From assembly GCA_018661775.1 (NCBI GenBank), contig JABJHO010000020.1:1-37935 (forward strand): a DNA stretch of 37,935 bases, in the 5' to 3' direction. The translations under genes and the position numbers were made by a program. The notes beneath the pieces were generated by a model that worked only from the letters and a program-made list of their open reading frames with translations, did no database searches and was not told where the DNA came from. Shown here piece by piece: positions 28,422 to 37,909 of the stretch. Each line of letters begins with the position of its first letter. Position 1 is the first letter of the stretch. Source of the stretch: Candidatus Magasanikiibacteriota bacterium. Its GTDB lineage: Bacteria > Patescibacteriota > Patescibacteriia > Magasanikbacterales > UBA922.

Positions 28422-29309
28422 ATGAAATACTATTATTTGATTATGACGCTTAATCAAGATACGTACATACCAAAAGAGCACCCAATAGAACCTCTTGTGT
28501 CTGAGCAAGAAGGTGTTTCTGGTTCTATAGATTCAGGTGAGATTCGAGACTCTCGTACCACAGCAGAAGGTGAGCTTGTGCCTGAAGGTGCCGTGAGTAT
28601 TGAGTCAGTAAAAAATACTTTAGATAAAGAAGGGTATGATCTGGTTGGTAAAAGGGGCATGTTGTCTGGTGGTATGTTGGGTCCATTGTATAAGCTACAA
28701 GTAAGAAGCAGAGAGACAGGAGAGGAGGGGTTTTTTACAGAAAAGGTTTTTTCTAGAAATGGCACCCGTTTTGTTCAAGAACGTGTGATGGATGGTGATC
28801 GTGGAGTATTTAAATATGTAACAGTTGATCATTTGTTTAATAAACAAAAAGCAGTTAATGTCTTAAGAGATTTACCGGGCATACCTGAGGCTTTTGCTGT
28901 TTATGATGGTAAAAAAGGTTCTAGCATAGAAGCATATGTTGCTGGTTGTGAGTTGTCGGGTATTTTATCTGAAGATAGTGATCTTAAGGGGGATTTTCAA
29001 TATGAAATTACATCAGAGCAGGAGATTAATGAAATTTATAAAAATATTGAATATACGTATGTGGAGGCAGCGAAAAAAGGTTTTATACTTACTATATGGC
29101 CCAATTCTCTTTCTGGTATAATGGTCGAGACGAACACTTTGCAACCGTATTTTAATGATCTTCATCTCTATGTTGAGGGTGATATTGAGCACGAGGGTCC
29201 TGTTTTAGATAAATTTAAAAAAGGACTGAAGTCTATTAAAGAGCACAAACAGGGAGCACTTGAACAGTTTAATCAATTGCATATTGAGAGGATAAGACAG
29301 GCTATGTAG
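28422..29309 (+). CDS. Hypothetical protein, possibly a degenerate protein-kinase-like fold
   Basis: C-terminal half EAAKKGFILTIWPNSLSGIMVETNTLQPYFNDLHLY resembles the catalytic/metal loop spacing of kinases with key residues lost; speculative. Confidence 0.6.
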   Translation: MKYYYLIMTLNQDTYIPKEHPIEPLVSEQEGVSGSIDSGEIRDSRTTAEGELVPEGAVSIESVKNTLDKEGYDLVGKRGMLSGGMLGPLYKLQVRSRETGEEGFFTEKVFSRNGTRFVQERVMDGDRGVFKYVTVDHLFNKQKAVNVLRDLPGIPEAFAVYDGKKGSSIEAYVAGCELSGILSEDSDLKGDFQYEITSEQEINEIYKNIEYTYVEAAKKGFILTIWPNSLSGIMVETNTLQPYFNDLHLYVEGDIEHEGPVLDKFKKGLKSIKEHKQGALEQFNQLHIERIRQAM

Positions 29310-29328
29310 TTGGTGAAGACGATCAAGG

Positions 29329-29361
29329 TTTTTTTAATACATCGTTATTTTGTGGTATACT
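29329..29361 (+). promoter_or_regulatory. Promoter-like element, copy 2
   Basis: TTTTTTTAATACATCGTTATTTTGTGGTATACT; near-identical to 28377-28409. Confidence 0.6.
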
Positions 29362-29384
29362 ATACATAATATAATATACTTCTT

Positions 29385-31724
29385 ATGCTAAGAGGTGAAA
29401 ATATTGGTTATCAACCAACCATCCCAGAAAGTGATTACAGGTCTAATCTTGAAAATTCTGGTAATCAAGGTACAGGAGATGCTGTGCCTGATTCAGCTGC
29501 AGATTTAGCTTTAGAACCTATGCCAGTTCTAGCTAAACCAAAACCACCAGAAGATGTGGTTATTAACGGACTAGTAGAAAGGGGTAACACTTTAGAAGTG
29601 CCAGTGGCTCGTAATGAGATACCTCCTGCTCCTCTACCTTTACCTCAAAAAAAACCACCTGATACAATAATCCCAAGAAGAAGCAAAAACAGTGGTGCAC
29701 AATTTGAACCCATGCCCCAAATCGTGGTGGAGGAGGAACAGCTTCCAAAAAGTTTGGAAGAAAATCTTGCGGTTCTTCTGAATAAAGCTCAAGATGATAC
29801 ATTTAAAAAAATATATAATAAGTATAACGCGGTTAGTTATGTAGAAAAACAACAAAAACTACTTGCGACCCAAGAATTATTGTCATATATCCAGAAATTG
29901 AAATTTGATACTCAAGATGGAGACGAAGACTTGAGGGTGTCACGTATTAACACCAAAGAACAACTTGCAAATGCTATAAGCAGGTTGGCACAAGATATTG
30001 AAAGTGGTGCAGGTGGTGTCGAGGAGGTTGACACCGTTGTTGCAGGAGACACCAAGAGAGCTGACACTGTTGTTGCAGGAGGAGCTAAGGTTATTGAGAT
30101 TAACAGGTTGGCACAAGATATTGAAAGTGGTGCAGGTGGTGTCGAGGAGGTTGACACCGTTGTTGCTGAGGGACCTGAGGTTATTGAGATTAACAGGTCA
30201 GAGCAAGATGTTATGGCTGATATTTTGGCCAAAGCATTAGAAAGTCGTTTTAGGTTTGGAAGAACTGAGCATGGCGGATCTATAGACGGTGTGTTTGTGC
30301 CTCCTGATCGACTTGATACCGAGTCAAGAGAAATGTTGTCTACAGAAGAGGTGAGGGAGGTGATCAACAAAACCATTAACAGCATAGGTCTGTTGCTTAA
30401 ATTAGAAAATAAAAATAATATAAGTGAAATAATAACTGCGTGCGGAAGTTTTGCTGAGTATATTTATTGGAAAGGTGGTAAAAGGAATAAGATGATAAAT
30501 GATATTATTCGTGGAACTTCTATAGAAAATAAAATACCGGGTGATGCTGATTTTGCGGTAAGAAATAGAAAAGATCTGGATTCTGTGGTGGAGGGGATTT
30601 CAAATATTGTTAAAGAAAACAAACAAGTGTTTGAGAGTATGGGGGTGAAGAATTTTGAGGTTGAGCTGGTAGGGGGTGAGCATGAGGGAAAGCGAATCGG
30701 TATTGACCAGTTGCACAATGTGCCTAAAGATGAAATATATAGTGAATTTCCTGGAGAGCCGGACACAGAGGAGCCGTGTTACCGTTTTGGTTTTTATGTG
30801 GTTTATGATTTTGATGGTAAAGAAATTGAGGTTCCTTGTGAGATTTTTAGTAACACATGGGTAGCTCCACCAAGTGTGTGGAATGAAGGGGGTATTAGTC
30901 GAGAGTCTATTGTACCAACAATGAGTATTAATTCACTTATCGAGTCTTATGGTCGTATTAGAGATTTTGAACACAGTGTTGAGGTTGTTACACAAAATGC
31001 ACTAAACGGTCTTGTTGAGCCGTTAACATTCTCAGTGGGAGGGGTAGAAAAAAATATACGTTTCATGGACATGTTAGATGTTTTGTCAGAAAAGAATCCA
31101 AAAGAAAGACTAGAAGAACTTTTGGGGGAGCCTATTTTTGTTGAACCTGCAGAAGGGGTGATAGTAGAATTTTTACGTGCGGTAAGTGAGGATTTGTACT
31201 CGAAGTTAAACCAAAAGATATCGGGATACTGTTTAGAGTGGGGGATGACACCGAAAGATCTTCTTATGGCATATAAAGGTTTTCGTGAATATTTCTCTAA
31301 TGGTGAGGTGCCACAATTACGTGAGCTGGGTAAACAAGAAAAAGATAAACTTATTAAGCTACTTACTGGATTTAAATCAAAATTACAACAACGATTTGAG
31401 AGCTTGGATCGCCTAAGAAAGCTTTCACATCTTTCAGAGTCTTCAGAGGAATACATAGAACAGCTTAAGGAAAAAAAAGAATCATTGTTAGGTTTGGTGG
31501 AATTAAGTTTGACATCTTTAAGAAATGTTTTTGATAAGGCTGGTCATGTGTTTGGTTCAGAATTAGCAAAAAAGGCACAAGAAGAAGTTCGTGATGGTAA
31601 AAAATTAAACAACCTCTCAGAGCTTTACCAAACTCTTGATTCGGTAAGAGAAGTGACTCCTGAGTTTGCTGAGTGGGCCGACAACTTGAATAATTTTATG
31701 GAATTTTCAAAATCAGTCGCGTAG
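29385..31724 (+). CDS. Hypothetical protein (779 aa) with internal 41-aa repeat and possible nucleotidyltransferase-like segment
   Basis: Pro-rich N-terminus, RLAQDIESGAGGVEEVDTVVA repeated; ACGSFAEYIYWKG...GDADFAVRNRKDLD is reminiscent of a pol-beta-type nucleotidyltransferase. Confidence 0.65.
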   Translation: MLRGENIGYQPTIPESDYRSNLENSGNQGTGDAVPDSAADLALEPMPVLAKPKPPEDVVINGLVERGNTLEVPVARNEIPPAPLPLPQKKPPDTIIPRRSKNSGAQFEPMPQIVVEEEQLPKSLEENLAVLLNKAQDDTFKKIYNKYNAVSYVEKQQKLLATQELLSYIQKLKFDTQDGDEDLRVSRINTKEQLANAISRLAQDIESGAGGVEEVDTVVAGDTKRADTVVAGGAKVIEINRLAQDIESGAGGVEEVDTVVAEGPEVIEINRSEQDVMADILAKALESRFRFGRTEHGGSIDGVFVPPDRLDTESREMLSTEEVREVINKTINSIGLLLKLENKNNISEIITACGSFAEYIYWKGGKRNKMINDIIRGTSIENKIPGDADFAVRNRKDLDSVVEGISNIVKENKQVFESMGVKNFEVELVGGEHEGKRIGIDQLHNVPKDEIYSEFPGEPDTEEPCYRFGFYVVYDFDGKEIEVPCEIFSNTWVAPPSVWNEGGISRESIVPTMSINSLIESYGRIRDFEHSVEVVTQNALNGLVEPLTFSVGGVEKNIRFMDMLDVLSEKNPKERLEELLGEPIFVEPAEGVIVEFLRAVSEDLYSKLNQKISGYCLEWGMTPKDLLMAYKGFREYFSNGEVPQLRELGKQEKDKLIKLLTGFKSKLQQRFESLDRLRKLSHLSESSEEYIEQLKEKKESLLGLVELSLTSLRNVFDKAGHVFGSELAKKAQEEVRDGKKLNNLSELYQTLDSVREVTPEFAEWADNLNNFMEFSKSVA
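29981..30199 (+). repeat. In-frame tandem repeat (123-nt period)
   Basis: 63-nt identical block CAGGTTGGCACAAGATATTGAAAGTGG...GTTGACACCGTTGTTGC at 29981 and 30104; GTTATTGAGATTAACAGGT also repeated. Confidence 0.85.
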
Positions 31725-31806
31725 TGGTTGGAAACCATTATGGGTTGACAAAACATACAATATCTGCTAGTGTAAGAATAACAGACAAATACATAAGGAG
31801 TAAAAC

Positions 31807-32709
31807 ATGTCTGATATCTTTACAGAAGAAGAATTATTTCTAAATAGTTCACTTATCCCATTTTTTAGAAAAGAAAAAGATGCTGCAGCGCTTTGCTGGT
31901 TTGAAAGAAACCACTACAAGGTTTTGTCAGAGTGGATACCATTGAGTAATATGTTTTGTCAGGCAGCATCAGCTTCTGTCATGACAAGATTACCACTGTT
32001 TCTTTTTAACGACAAAGAGCTGCTTGGTCAATTTATTCACTTTTCTCTTCTTTTCTCAACACATGTTCGAGAAATTAACCCCATAACGGTATTTTCTTCC
32101 TTTGAAAGGAAATCTGATTTAGAAGGTCATAATAAGCTGAAAGTAGAGCTGAGGCGAATTGAATACTTTATGAGTCATCCTGTTTTTCAGAATAAAGGAA
32201 GTCCGAATGTATTGGTTCGAAACAAAGAATCCTGTTCAATTAGAGGGTTGCCTGTTTCATGCAAAAAAGATCTTTCAAGAGATCCGCGTTGGTTGCTGAT
32301 TGACAAAATGCAAGATGTGGTCGTGGGTTCAGGACTGTATAAGAAAATACTTGCAGCACAGTTTTTATTTCAGATTCCAAAAAGACGGCTAGATGATTTT
32401 CCAATACGGTCTGTATTTTTAGAACATATTGGTATGTGTATTTTTGTTCATGCTAGTATATTTTCATGTTTACATAATATTCCGGTGTATGAAGAGGTTC
32501 TACGAAGACACAGAGTTCTGTTGGTTTATTTTTGCCAAGATATAGTAGATTTTTTTGAGCAGAGAAAAAGTTTGGATGAGTTGTCAATGGCCCAAGAGCT
32601 CCTTAAGTATCTGGATGATTTTTTCTTTCATAGATATTTTAATAATGTCTTTTGTGAGGAAGGGTCTGACTCAATGTATCAGGAGGCGTTTGATTATGCT
32701 AGGCAATAG
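31807..32709 (+). CDS. Hypothetical protein
   Basis: 300-aa ORF with AAGGAG and TTGACA promoter-like element at ~31745. Confidence 0.65.
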   Translation: MSDIFTEEELFLNSSLIPFFRKEKDAAALCWFERNHYKVLSEWIPLSNMFCQAASASVMTRLPLFLFNDKELLGQFIHFSLLFSTHVREINPITVFSSFERKSDLEGHNKLKVELRRIEYFMSHPVFQNKGSPNVLVRNKESCSIRGLPVSCKKDLSRDPRWLLIDKMQDVVVGSGLYKKILAAQFLFQIPKRRLDDFPIRSVFLEHIGMCIFVHASIFSCLHNIPVYEEVLRRHRVLLVYFCQDIVDFFEQRKSLDELSMAQELLKYLDDFFFHRYFNNVFCEEGSDSMYQEAFDYARQ

Positions 32710-32791
32710 CAGGTCGCACAGTTTTAATAACTGTGTTTTTTATTACCATTTTTTATGATATACTATTGTTATATATAAAACAGTATAGTGT

Positions 32792-33004
32792 ATGGATCAA
32801 TCTAATCTACAACAAGAAGAACAAGAGCTTGATAAGAAAAATAATCTGAATAATGCTGAAAAAGAAATTCAGTCATTAAACAGTGATTACGATAAGGTGT
32901 ACCAACAAATTGCCCCACTTGTTTCTCGGGCAAAAGACCTTCTTTCAGAAGAGGAGTATAATGTACTCTTAGAAGAGTTTAACGCATTATCTTTAGAAAA
33001 ATAA
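32792..33004 (+). CDS. Small coiled-coil protein (70 aa)
   Basis: ORF directly upstream of the PP2C gene (10-nt gap), heptad-like charged composition. Confidence 0.55.
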   Translation: MDQSNLQQEEQELDKKNNLNNAEKEIQSLNSDYDKVYQQIAPLVSRAKDLLSEEEYNVLLEEFNALSLEK

Positions 33005-33014
33005 TTTTTACCTT

Positions 33015-35078
33015 ATGTTTCGTGAACAACATATAGAATCTCTTGTAGCCTCACAAGAAGAGCGTAAAAAAGAGTTACAACAAAAACAAGAAGAGTTAGA
33101 AGAGAGGGTGCTTAAATTAGATGGTAAAACAGAGGGGTTAACATTGTTTGCAAAAAAATTATTATCTTTTATGTCCGCTGATTATGCAAAGAAGAGTGGC
33201 GCAGAGGCAGGGGAGGATAAAAAGATAATAGAAAGTTCCATACTAGAACTTGCGTCTATTAGTACAAAAATAAAAAATATTTCAGAAAATATAGATGTTT
33301 TATCACGTGTTGGAAGTGTTGATCCTGAGACGTCTGATCTTGAGATATTCAAAGATACGCCAATAGCTCCTGAGATAGTAACAGGACAGGAAAACAAAGA
33401 AGTTTCTAGGGGTGGTATACATATATCTATAGGAACTAATGAAGGTGGACCTAAGAGTAAGTATAAGAATAACGAAGACTGCGCTGCCATGGTTGGTACT
33501 GCAGGTGGTGAAAGGATTGGTTTTTTTGCCTTAGATGGCATGGGTGGACATGGGCGTGGGGATGTTGCGAGTCAGGAAGCTGCACGAATTTTAACTGAAA
33601 TATATAGTAGCGATGGCGCTCAAGAAAGTTCCTTGCGTGACAAAATAATACAATTGGGAGAGGAGATGAAAAAAGTTGATACCAGCAGTCTTGGTGTTGA
33701 CAAAGGTAGCGGCCTCACTTTGGCGGCGGTAGATTGTGATATAAACAAGAGAGAGATAGAACTTCTTAGGGTTGGGGATGCTGATTTTTTAACTCTTAGA
33801 ATGAGTCAGTCTGGGGACTATGTTTTGGCAAAAGATGTGCAAGATAGGTTACCACCCCCCCAAAGTCTAGTATCTGTATTGCAAGAATACAACAAAAAAG
33901 ATCCGGGTTTAGCAAAAAAATACATGGATAGCCTTAGAACACAGTTCAACATGTCTGGTGCAAGTGATAACGAGCTGTATAATAAAGCAAAAAATGTAGT
34001 CACCTCTGCTGTGACTTTTGAAGGTGTCAAAGATGTGCAACAGTCAACTGTTATTAATATTGACGACCTTGGTGAGGGCGCTTTAGTGTTTGGGTTTTCT
34101 GATGGAATTGGTGATAACATTATGCCAGAAGAAATGCTTAAAATAGCTAATAATAACAAAGGTAAGGGTGTTGCTGCTATCCGTGAGGCTATTATGCAGG
34201 CAGTAATAGACAGAACCACATCAGGTGAAACCTTTCAGAATGAGTTTGTGTCAGACGCCAAATCCACAAAAGATAATGTTACATTAAATGTTATGGAATT
34301 GAGTGATGAATTTTTTTCGATAAAAAAGGAAGAAGAGCGAAAGAGCGTGGCAAGTGAGTATGTGCATAAACGATTGCATTCTTTGGAAGACGTCGCGCGG
34401 TTGAAAGCACTAATACCCGAAGGCATGTTTTCTGAAGAGGAGATGGAGGTTGCTGAAAAAGTAGTTTCACAAGCAGGTGTGTATGAGATTAGTAGTGCCC
34501 GATCAGGGGGTGCGGATATGTATAATTTGCAACGTTTAGAAGGTTATTCCGGAAATTTACCTGATAAGCACCCTTTAAAAGAGTCTATCTTAACTCTTCT
34601 TAAGGCTGAAAAAAAGAAGGTTAAAGAGCGACTGAAGGCTGATGAAGAGAAAAAGATTCAAACTATTAGAGCGGGTCTGGGTGCTCAGAGCCAAGAAGCC
34701 AAAGGGTTCAGCGAAACTTCTATTCACGAAAAACCAACCCTTATATTTAGGGCTCCTGAATTAAGACAACAAGAACATGAAAAACAAGAGTATAAGAAAA
34801 AATCTTTACTATTTTTAAACAGTTTAGACAAATTAGTTGGTATCACTGGTACTCTTGAGTTAGGTGGTACTAATTACAAGGAATTCCTGGATAAGTATCT
34901 CAGAGGAGGTGAAGACCTCATTGTATCCGATAAAGCGGGATTTGAGCAATACAGAGATAAGATTAAGGAGTACTTTTCTGTGGCTGAGGATGAGTTTAGG
35001 GTATGGATAGATGAACTAAAAATTGAGGAAGTAGAAAAAGAAGTGGCGAAGAAGATGGTTTCTAATCTGGCGACATAG
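33015..35078 (+). CDS. PP2C-family protein phosphatase with N-terminal coiled coil and long C-terminal extension
   Basis: NEDCAAMV, FFALDGMGGHGRGDVAS, LRVGDADFLTLR, GFSDGIGDNI, KDNVTLNVMEL match PP2C motifs. Confidence 0.85.
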   Translation: MFREQHIESLVASQEERKKELQQKQEELEERVLKLDGKTEGLTLFAKKLLSFMSADYAKKSGAEAGEDKKIIESSILELASISTKIKNISENIDVLSRVGSVDPETSDLEIFKDTPIAPEIVTGQENKEVSRGGIHISIGTNEGGPKSKYKNNEDCAAMVGTAGGERIGFFALDGMGGHGRGDVASQEAARILTEIYSSDGAQESSLRDKIIQLGEEMKKVDTSSLGVDKGSGLTLAAVDCDINKREIELLRVGDADFLTLRMSQSGDYVLAKDVQDRLPPPQSLVSVLQEYNKKDPGLAKKYMDSLRTQFNMSGASDNELYNKAKNVVTSAVTFEGVKDVQQSTVINIDDLGEGALVFGFSDGIGDNIMPEEMLKIANNNKGKGVAAIREAIMQAVIDRTTSGETFQNEFVSDAKSTKDNVTLNVMELSDEFFSIKKEEERKSVASEYVHKRLHSLEDVARLKALIPEGMFSEEEMEVAEKVVSQAGVYEISSARSGGADMYNLQRLEGYSGNLPDKHPLKESILTLLKAEKKKVKERLKADEEKKIQTIRAGLGAQSQEAKGFSETSIHEKPTLIFRAPELRQQEHEKQEYKKKSLLFLNSLDKLVGITGTLELGGTNYKEFLDKYLRGGEDLIVSDKAGFEQYRDKIKEYFSVAEDEFRVWIDELKIEEVEKEVAKKMVSNLAT

Positions 35079-35165
35079 TGTCATGTCGTAAGGATAAACT
35101 TGACAACATGTATTTTTTGTGGTACGGTTTTTATATTGTATTGTTCTTTAAAAAAGGAGAGAGAA

Positions 35166-35723
35166 ATGATTACAAGCTATGAAGAAGAGTATCTTGCAGC
35201 AGTCTCAAGTGCATTGAATAGGATTATAACACCGCCCTTTATTTTTTCCAGCGCCTCTGATCGATTGGTTTTGAGAAGGGTAGATATTTCTTCTAAATGC
35301 GAAATATTTTCTTATGCACTTTACCAAACCGGATTGATGTTACTTGGCGACTACATGCAGTACACTAAAGATGAGTATGTTCCAAAAGATGGCACCTTGC
35401 GGCTACATGGCAAAATGATACTAGAAAGAAAACAAAACGAGTATTTTAATGCATTAGACATACTTTACGGCTTATCATCTCCTTCTGCTGGATTTTTGGC
35501 CTTGTTTGAACCAAAGCCACCAACCAAAGAAGAGGTTGATGGTAGTATAGCAGTGTATGAATCTTTTTTGTGCCATGATTTTTTTGATGGTATTTTTGAT
35601 GATTTTATGCCAAGCATTAGGGTGCAAGAAGTGGTAGAGGCTAGAGCTAAACGCAAACGAGAGGGGATTACCCTCAAACCACCTCCTTTGGTGTTTGAAA
35701 CGGACAGTCAGGAGCCCGAATGA
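35166..35723 (+). CDS. Hypothetical protein
   Basis: AAAAAAGGAGAGAG followed by ATG at 35166 (MITSYEEEY...). Confidence 0.6.
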   Translation: MITSYEEEYLAAVSSALNRIITPPFIFSSASDRLVLRRVDISSKCEIFSYALYQTGLMLLGDYMQYTKDEYVPKDGTLRLHGKMILERKQNEYFNALDILYGLSSPSAGFLALFEPKPPTKEEVDGSIAVYESFLCHDFFDGIFDDFMPSIRVQEVVEARAKRKREGITLKPPPLVFETDSQEPE

Positions 35724-35748
35724 ATTTTGTTATTTTTGGTCCAAAAAA

Positions 35749-35777
35749 CACCCCACCAACATACGGTGGGTTTTTAA
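35749..35777 (+). terminator. Intrinsic terminator
   Basis: CCCACC-aacatac-GGTGGG-TTTTT. Confidence 0.65.
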
Positions 35778-35866
35778 TTGACAAAAAAACAGATCTGGTA
35801 TATACTGTCAACCATAATAATCCGTCACAAACGCTCTAAAGGGTTATATATAACTTACTATAAATT

Positions 35867-36418
35867 ATGCTAAGAATTCGACTCCAAAGAATTGGAAAGA
35901 AAAAACAACCGGTATACCGGTTTATTGTGTCTGAAAAAACAAAAGACACGCAAGCTGGAAGCCTAGAAATTCTAGGACAATATAATCCAGTATTAAAAGA
36001 AAAGTTAATCAACATGAATGCAGAACGCATTAAGCATTGGATTTCTGTGGGTGCACAACCTTCTGCAACGGTCAATAACATTCTTATAAACGCAGGAATT
36101 ATTGAAGGAAAAAAGCAAAAGTCTGTAACCATTACCAATAAGCGAAAAGCGAAACTAGACAAGAAGAAAGAGGAAGTAGAAGAAAAGAAAAAAGCAGCAA
36201 AGGAAGCAAAAGAAGCTGAAGCAGTGGCAAAAAAAGAAGCTGAAGCAGTGGCAAAAAAAGAAGCTGAAGCAGTGGCAAAAAAAGAAGCCGAAGAAGCAAA
36301 AGCAGCTGAGATAGCCAAAGCCGAAGAAGCAAAAGCAGAAAAGAAAGAGGAAGTTAAAGAAGAGAAAGTAGAAGAAGAAAAAACAGAAGAACCAAAAGAA
36401 GAAAAGAAAGAATCTTAA
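35867..36418 (+). CDS. rpsP: 30S ribosomal protein S16 with low-complexity C-terminal extension
   Basis: MLRIRLQRIGKKKQPVYRFIVSEKTKDTQAGSLEILGQYNP...WISVGAQPSATVNNIL; then A/K/E-rich tail. Confidence 0.95.
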   Translation: MLRIRLQRIGKKKQPVYRFIVSEKTKDTQAGSLEILGQYNPVLKEKLINMNAERIKHWISVGAQPSATVNNILINAGIIEGKKQKSVTITNKRKAKLDKKKEEVEEKKKAAKEAKEAEAVAKKEAEAVAKKEAEAVAKKEAEEAKAAEIAKAEEAKAEKKEEVKEEKVEEEKTEEPKEEKKES

Positions 36419-36429
36419 TATGGAGTATA

Positions 36430-36453
36430 AAAACCACCAAGACGGTGGTTTTT
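36430..36453 (+). terminator. Intrinsic terminator
   Basis: AAACCACC-aagac-GGTGGTTTTTT. Confidence 0.6.
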
Positions 36454-36568
36454 TGGTAGCAAAGTTATACACAGTAGTTTGATTATGTTTGGCACAATCA
36501 TGTTTTTGTGGTATAGTTGAAGAAGTATAATGCACATTATACGTATTAATTTTTAAGTATCGCACGAT

Positions 36569-36892
36569 ATGGAGAAAGATAAAGAATTTCTTGAATTTCT
36601 GGTGAGAGCAATTGTGAATCACCCAGAAGATGTGAATTCAACAAGAACTGTTGATGAGCGTGGAGTCCTTATTACGCTGGACGTAAATCCAAGTGATATG
36701 GGGTATGTTATTGGAAGACGTGGTATGACAGCGCAGGCAATACGAAGTCTTCTAAAAGTAGTTGGTGCAAAAAATAATGCACGAGTTAATCTCAAAATTA
36801 ACGAACCAGAAGGTGGGCGTGGACCATCTCGTCCGTCAGAACCTTCTATGGATGACATTGACACGAGCGTGGTTGACAATCTAACCATTTAA
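36569..36892 (+). CDS. KH domain RNA-binding protein (KhpA/YlqC-like)
   Basis: EFLVRAIVNHPEDV...VNPSDMGYVIGRRGMTAQAIRSLLKVVGAKNNARVNLKI (GxxG loop); follows rpsP as is typical. Confidence 0.92.
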   Translation: MEKDKEFLEFLVRAIVNHPEDVNSTRTVDERGVLITLDVNPSDMGYVIGRRGMTAQAIRSLLKVVGAKNNARVNLKINEPEGGRGPSRPSEPSMDDIDTSVVDNLTI

Positions 36893-36907
36893 ATAAAATT
36901 CAAAGAA

Positions 36908-36936
36908 ATAAAAAACCCATCATTGTGGGTTTTTTA
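36908..36936. terminator. Intrinsic terminator
   Basis: AAAAAACCCA-tcatt-GTGGGTTTTTT. Confidence 0.6.
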
Positions 36937-37028
36937 TGTACTATATCAATCCACATGACAGGACTTGAACTTTTCTTTCTTTTCTTGTATACTCTACAAC
37001 AGCTTACAATAGGTGCATTTATATCTGC

Positions 37029-37102
37029 GGGTTTATAGCTCAGTTGGTTAGAGCGCCACATTGACATTGTGGAGGTCAGAGGTTCGAATCCTCTTAAACC
37101 CA
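37029..37102 (+). tRNA. tRNA-Val (GAC)
   Basis: GGGTTTATAGCTCAGTTGGTTAGAGC GCCACATTGACATTGTGG...GGTTCGAATCC...TAAACCCA; anticodon GAC. Confidence 0.93.
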
Positions 37103-37114
37103 CAAAACTACAAT

Positions 37115-37188
37115 GGGCATGTAGCTCAGTTGGTTAGAGCGCAACACTGATAATGTTGAGGTCCCAGGTTCGATTCCTGGCATGCCCA
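37115..37188 (+). tRNA. tRNA-Ile (GAU)
   Basis: GGGCATGTAGCTCAGTTGGTTAGAGCGCAACACTGATAATGTTG...GGTTCGATTCC...CATGCCCA; anticodon GAT. Confidence 0.94.
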
Positions 37189-37261
37189 CAAAAACGCAAT
37201 GTCTGCGTTTTTTTGTTGCTTTTTTTATTTTTCCATGCTATACTAGTCCAAAAATTATACT

Positions 37262-37894
37262 ATGTTTAAAGAGGAGATTGAGCAAGACAATGCAAATACC
37301 CAAGAAGACTTTACAGGAGGTTCGAGTACACAGAGCATGGCGTTAAACGCTATTGGTCTATTCTTCTTAGAGGTTATTAAGATAGTAGTGCTAGCGGCAA
37401 TTACGGTTGGTATTGTTCGGTATTTTTTGTTTAAACCATTTTATGTGAAAGGAGAGTCTATGGTGCCAAACTTTCAGCCAAGTGATTATCTTATTATAGA
37501 TGAGCTGAGTTATAGGTTTCGTCCACCACAACGTGGAGAGGCTATCGTATTTCGTGCGCCAATGCAGGTGCAGAAGGACTATTATCTCAAACGTGTGATT
37601 GGATTGCCAGGAGAACGTATTCAGGTAGAGGATAATAAGATTATCGTATTTAATGAGGAGCACCCAAAAGGTGTCCTTGTAAAAGAGGAGTATATTATAG
37701 AAGAAACACCAGGTTCGGTGAGTTACGTACTTGGAGAGGATCAATACTTTGTTCTTGGGGACAACCGTGACGCAAGTTATGATTCTCGTAGATTTGGCCC
37801 TATTCATAAAGACGCCATAGTCGGAAGGACATGGATTCGTGGTTGGCCCATCGATACAGTAGAAATATTTCAACCACCACAATATAATTTTTAA
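37262..37894 (+). CDS. lepB: Signal peptidase I
   Basis: N-terminal TM, VKGESMVPNFQPSDYLIID (Ser), YYLKRVIGLPGE (Lys), VLGDNRDASYDSRRFGPI. Confidence 0.95.
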   Translation: MFKEEIEQDNANTQEDFTGGSSTQSMALNAIGLFFLEVIKIVVLAAITVGIVRYFLFKPFYVKGESMVPNFQPSDYLIIDELSYRFRPPQRGEAIVFRAPMQVQKDYYLKRVIGLPGERIQVEDNKIIVFNEEHPKGVLVKEEYIIEETPGSVSYVLGEDQYFVLGDNRDASYDSRRFGPIHKDAIVGRTWIRGWPIDTVEIFQPPQYNF

Positions 37895-37909
37895 CCTATT
37901 ACGTACCTT

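Noticed and set aside
35836-36622. Phe/Leu/Ser-rich minus-strand ORFs opposite rpsP
   Set aside because: Low-complexity mirror of the K/E/A-rich S16 tail.
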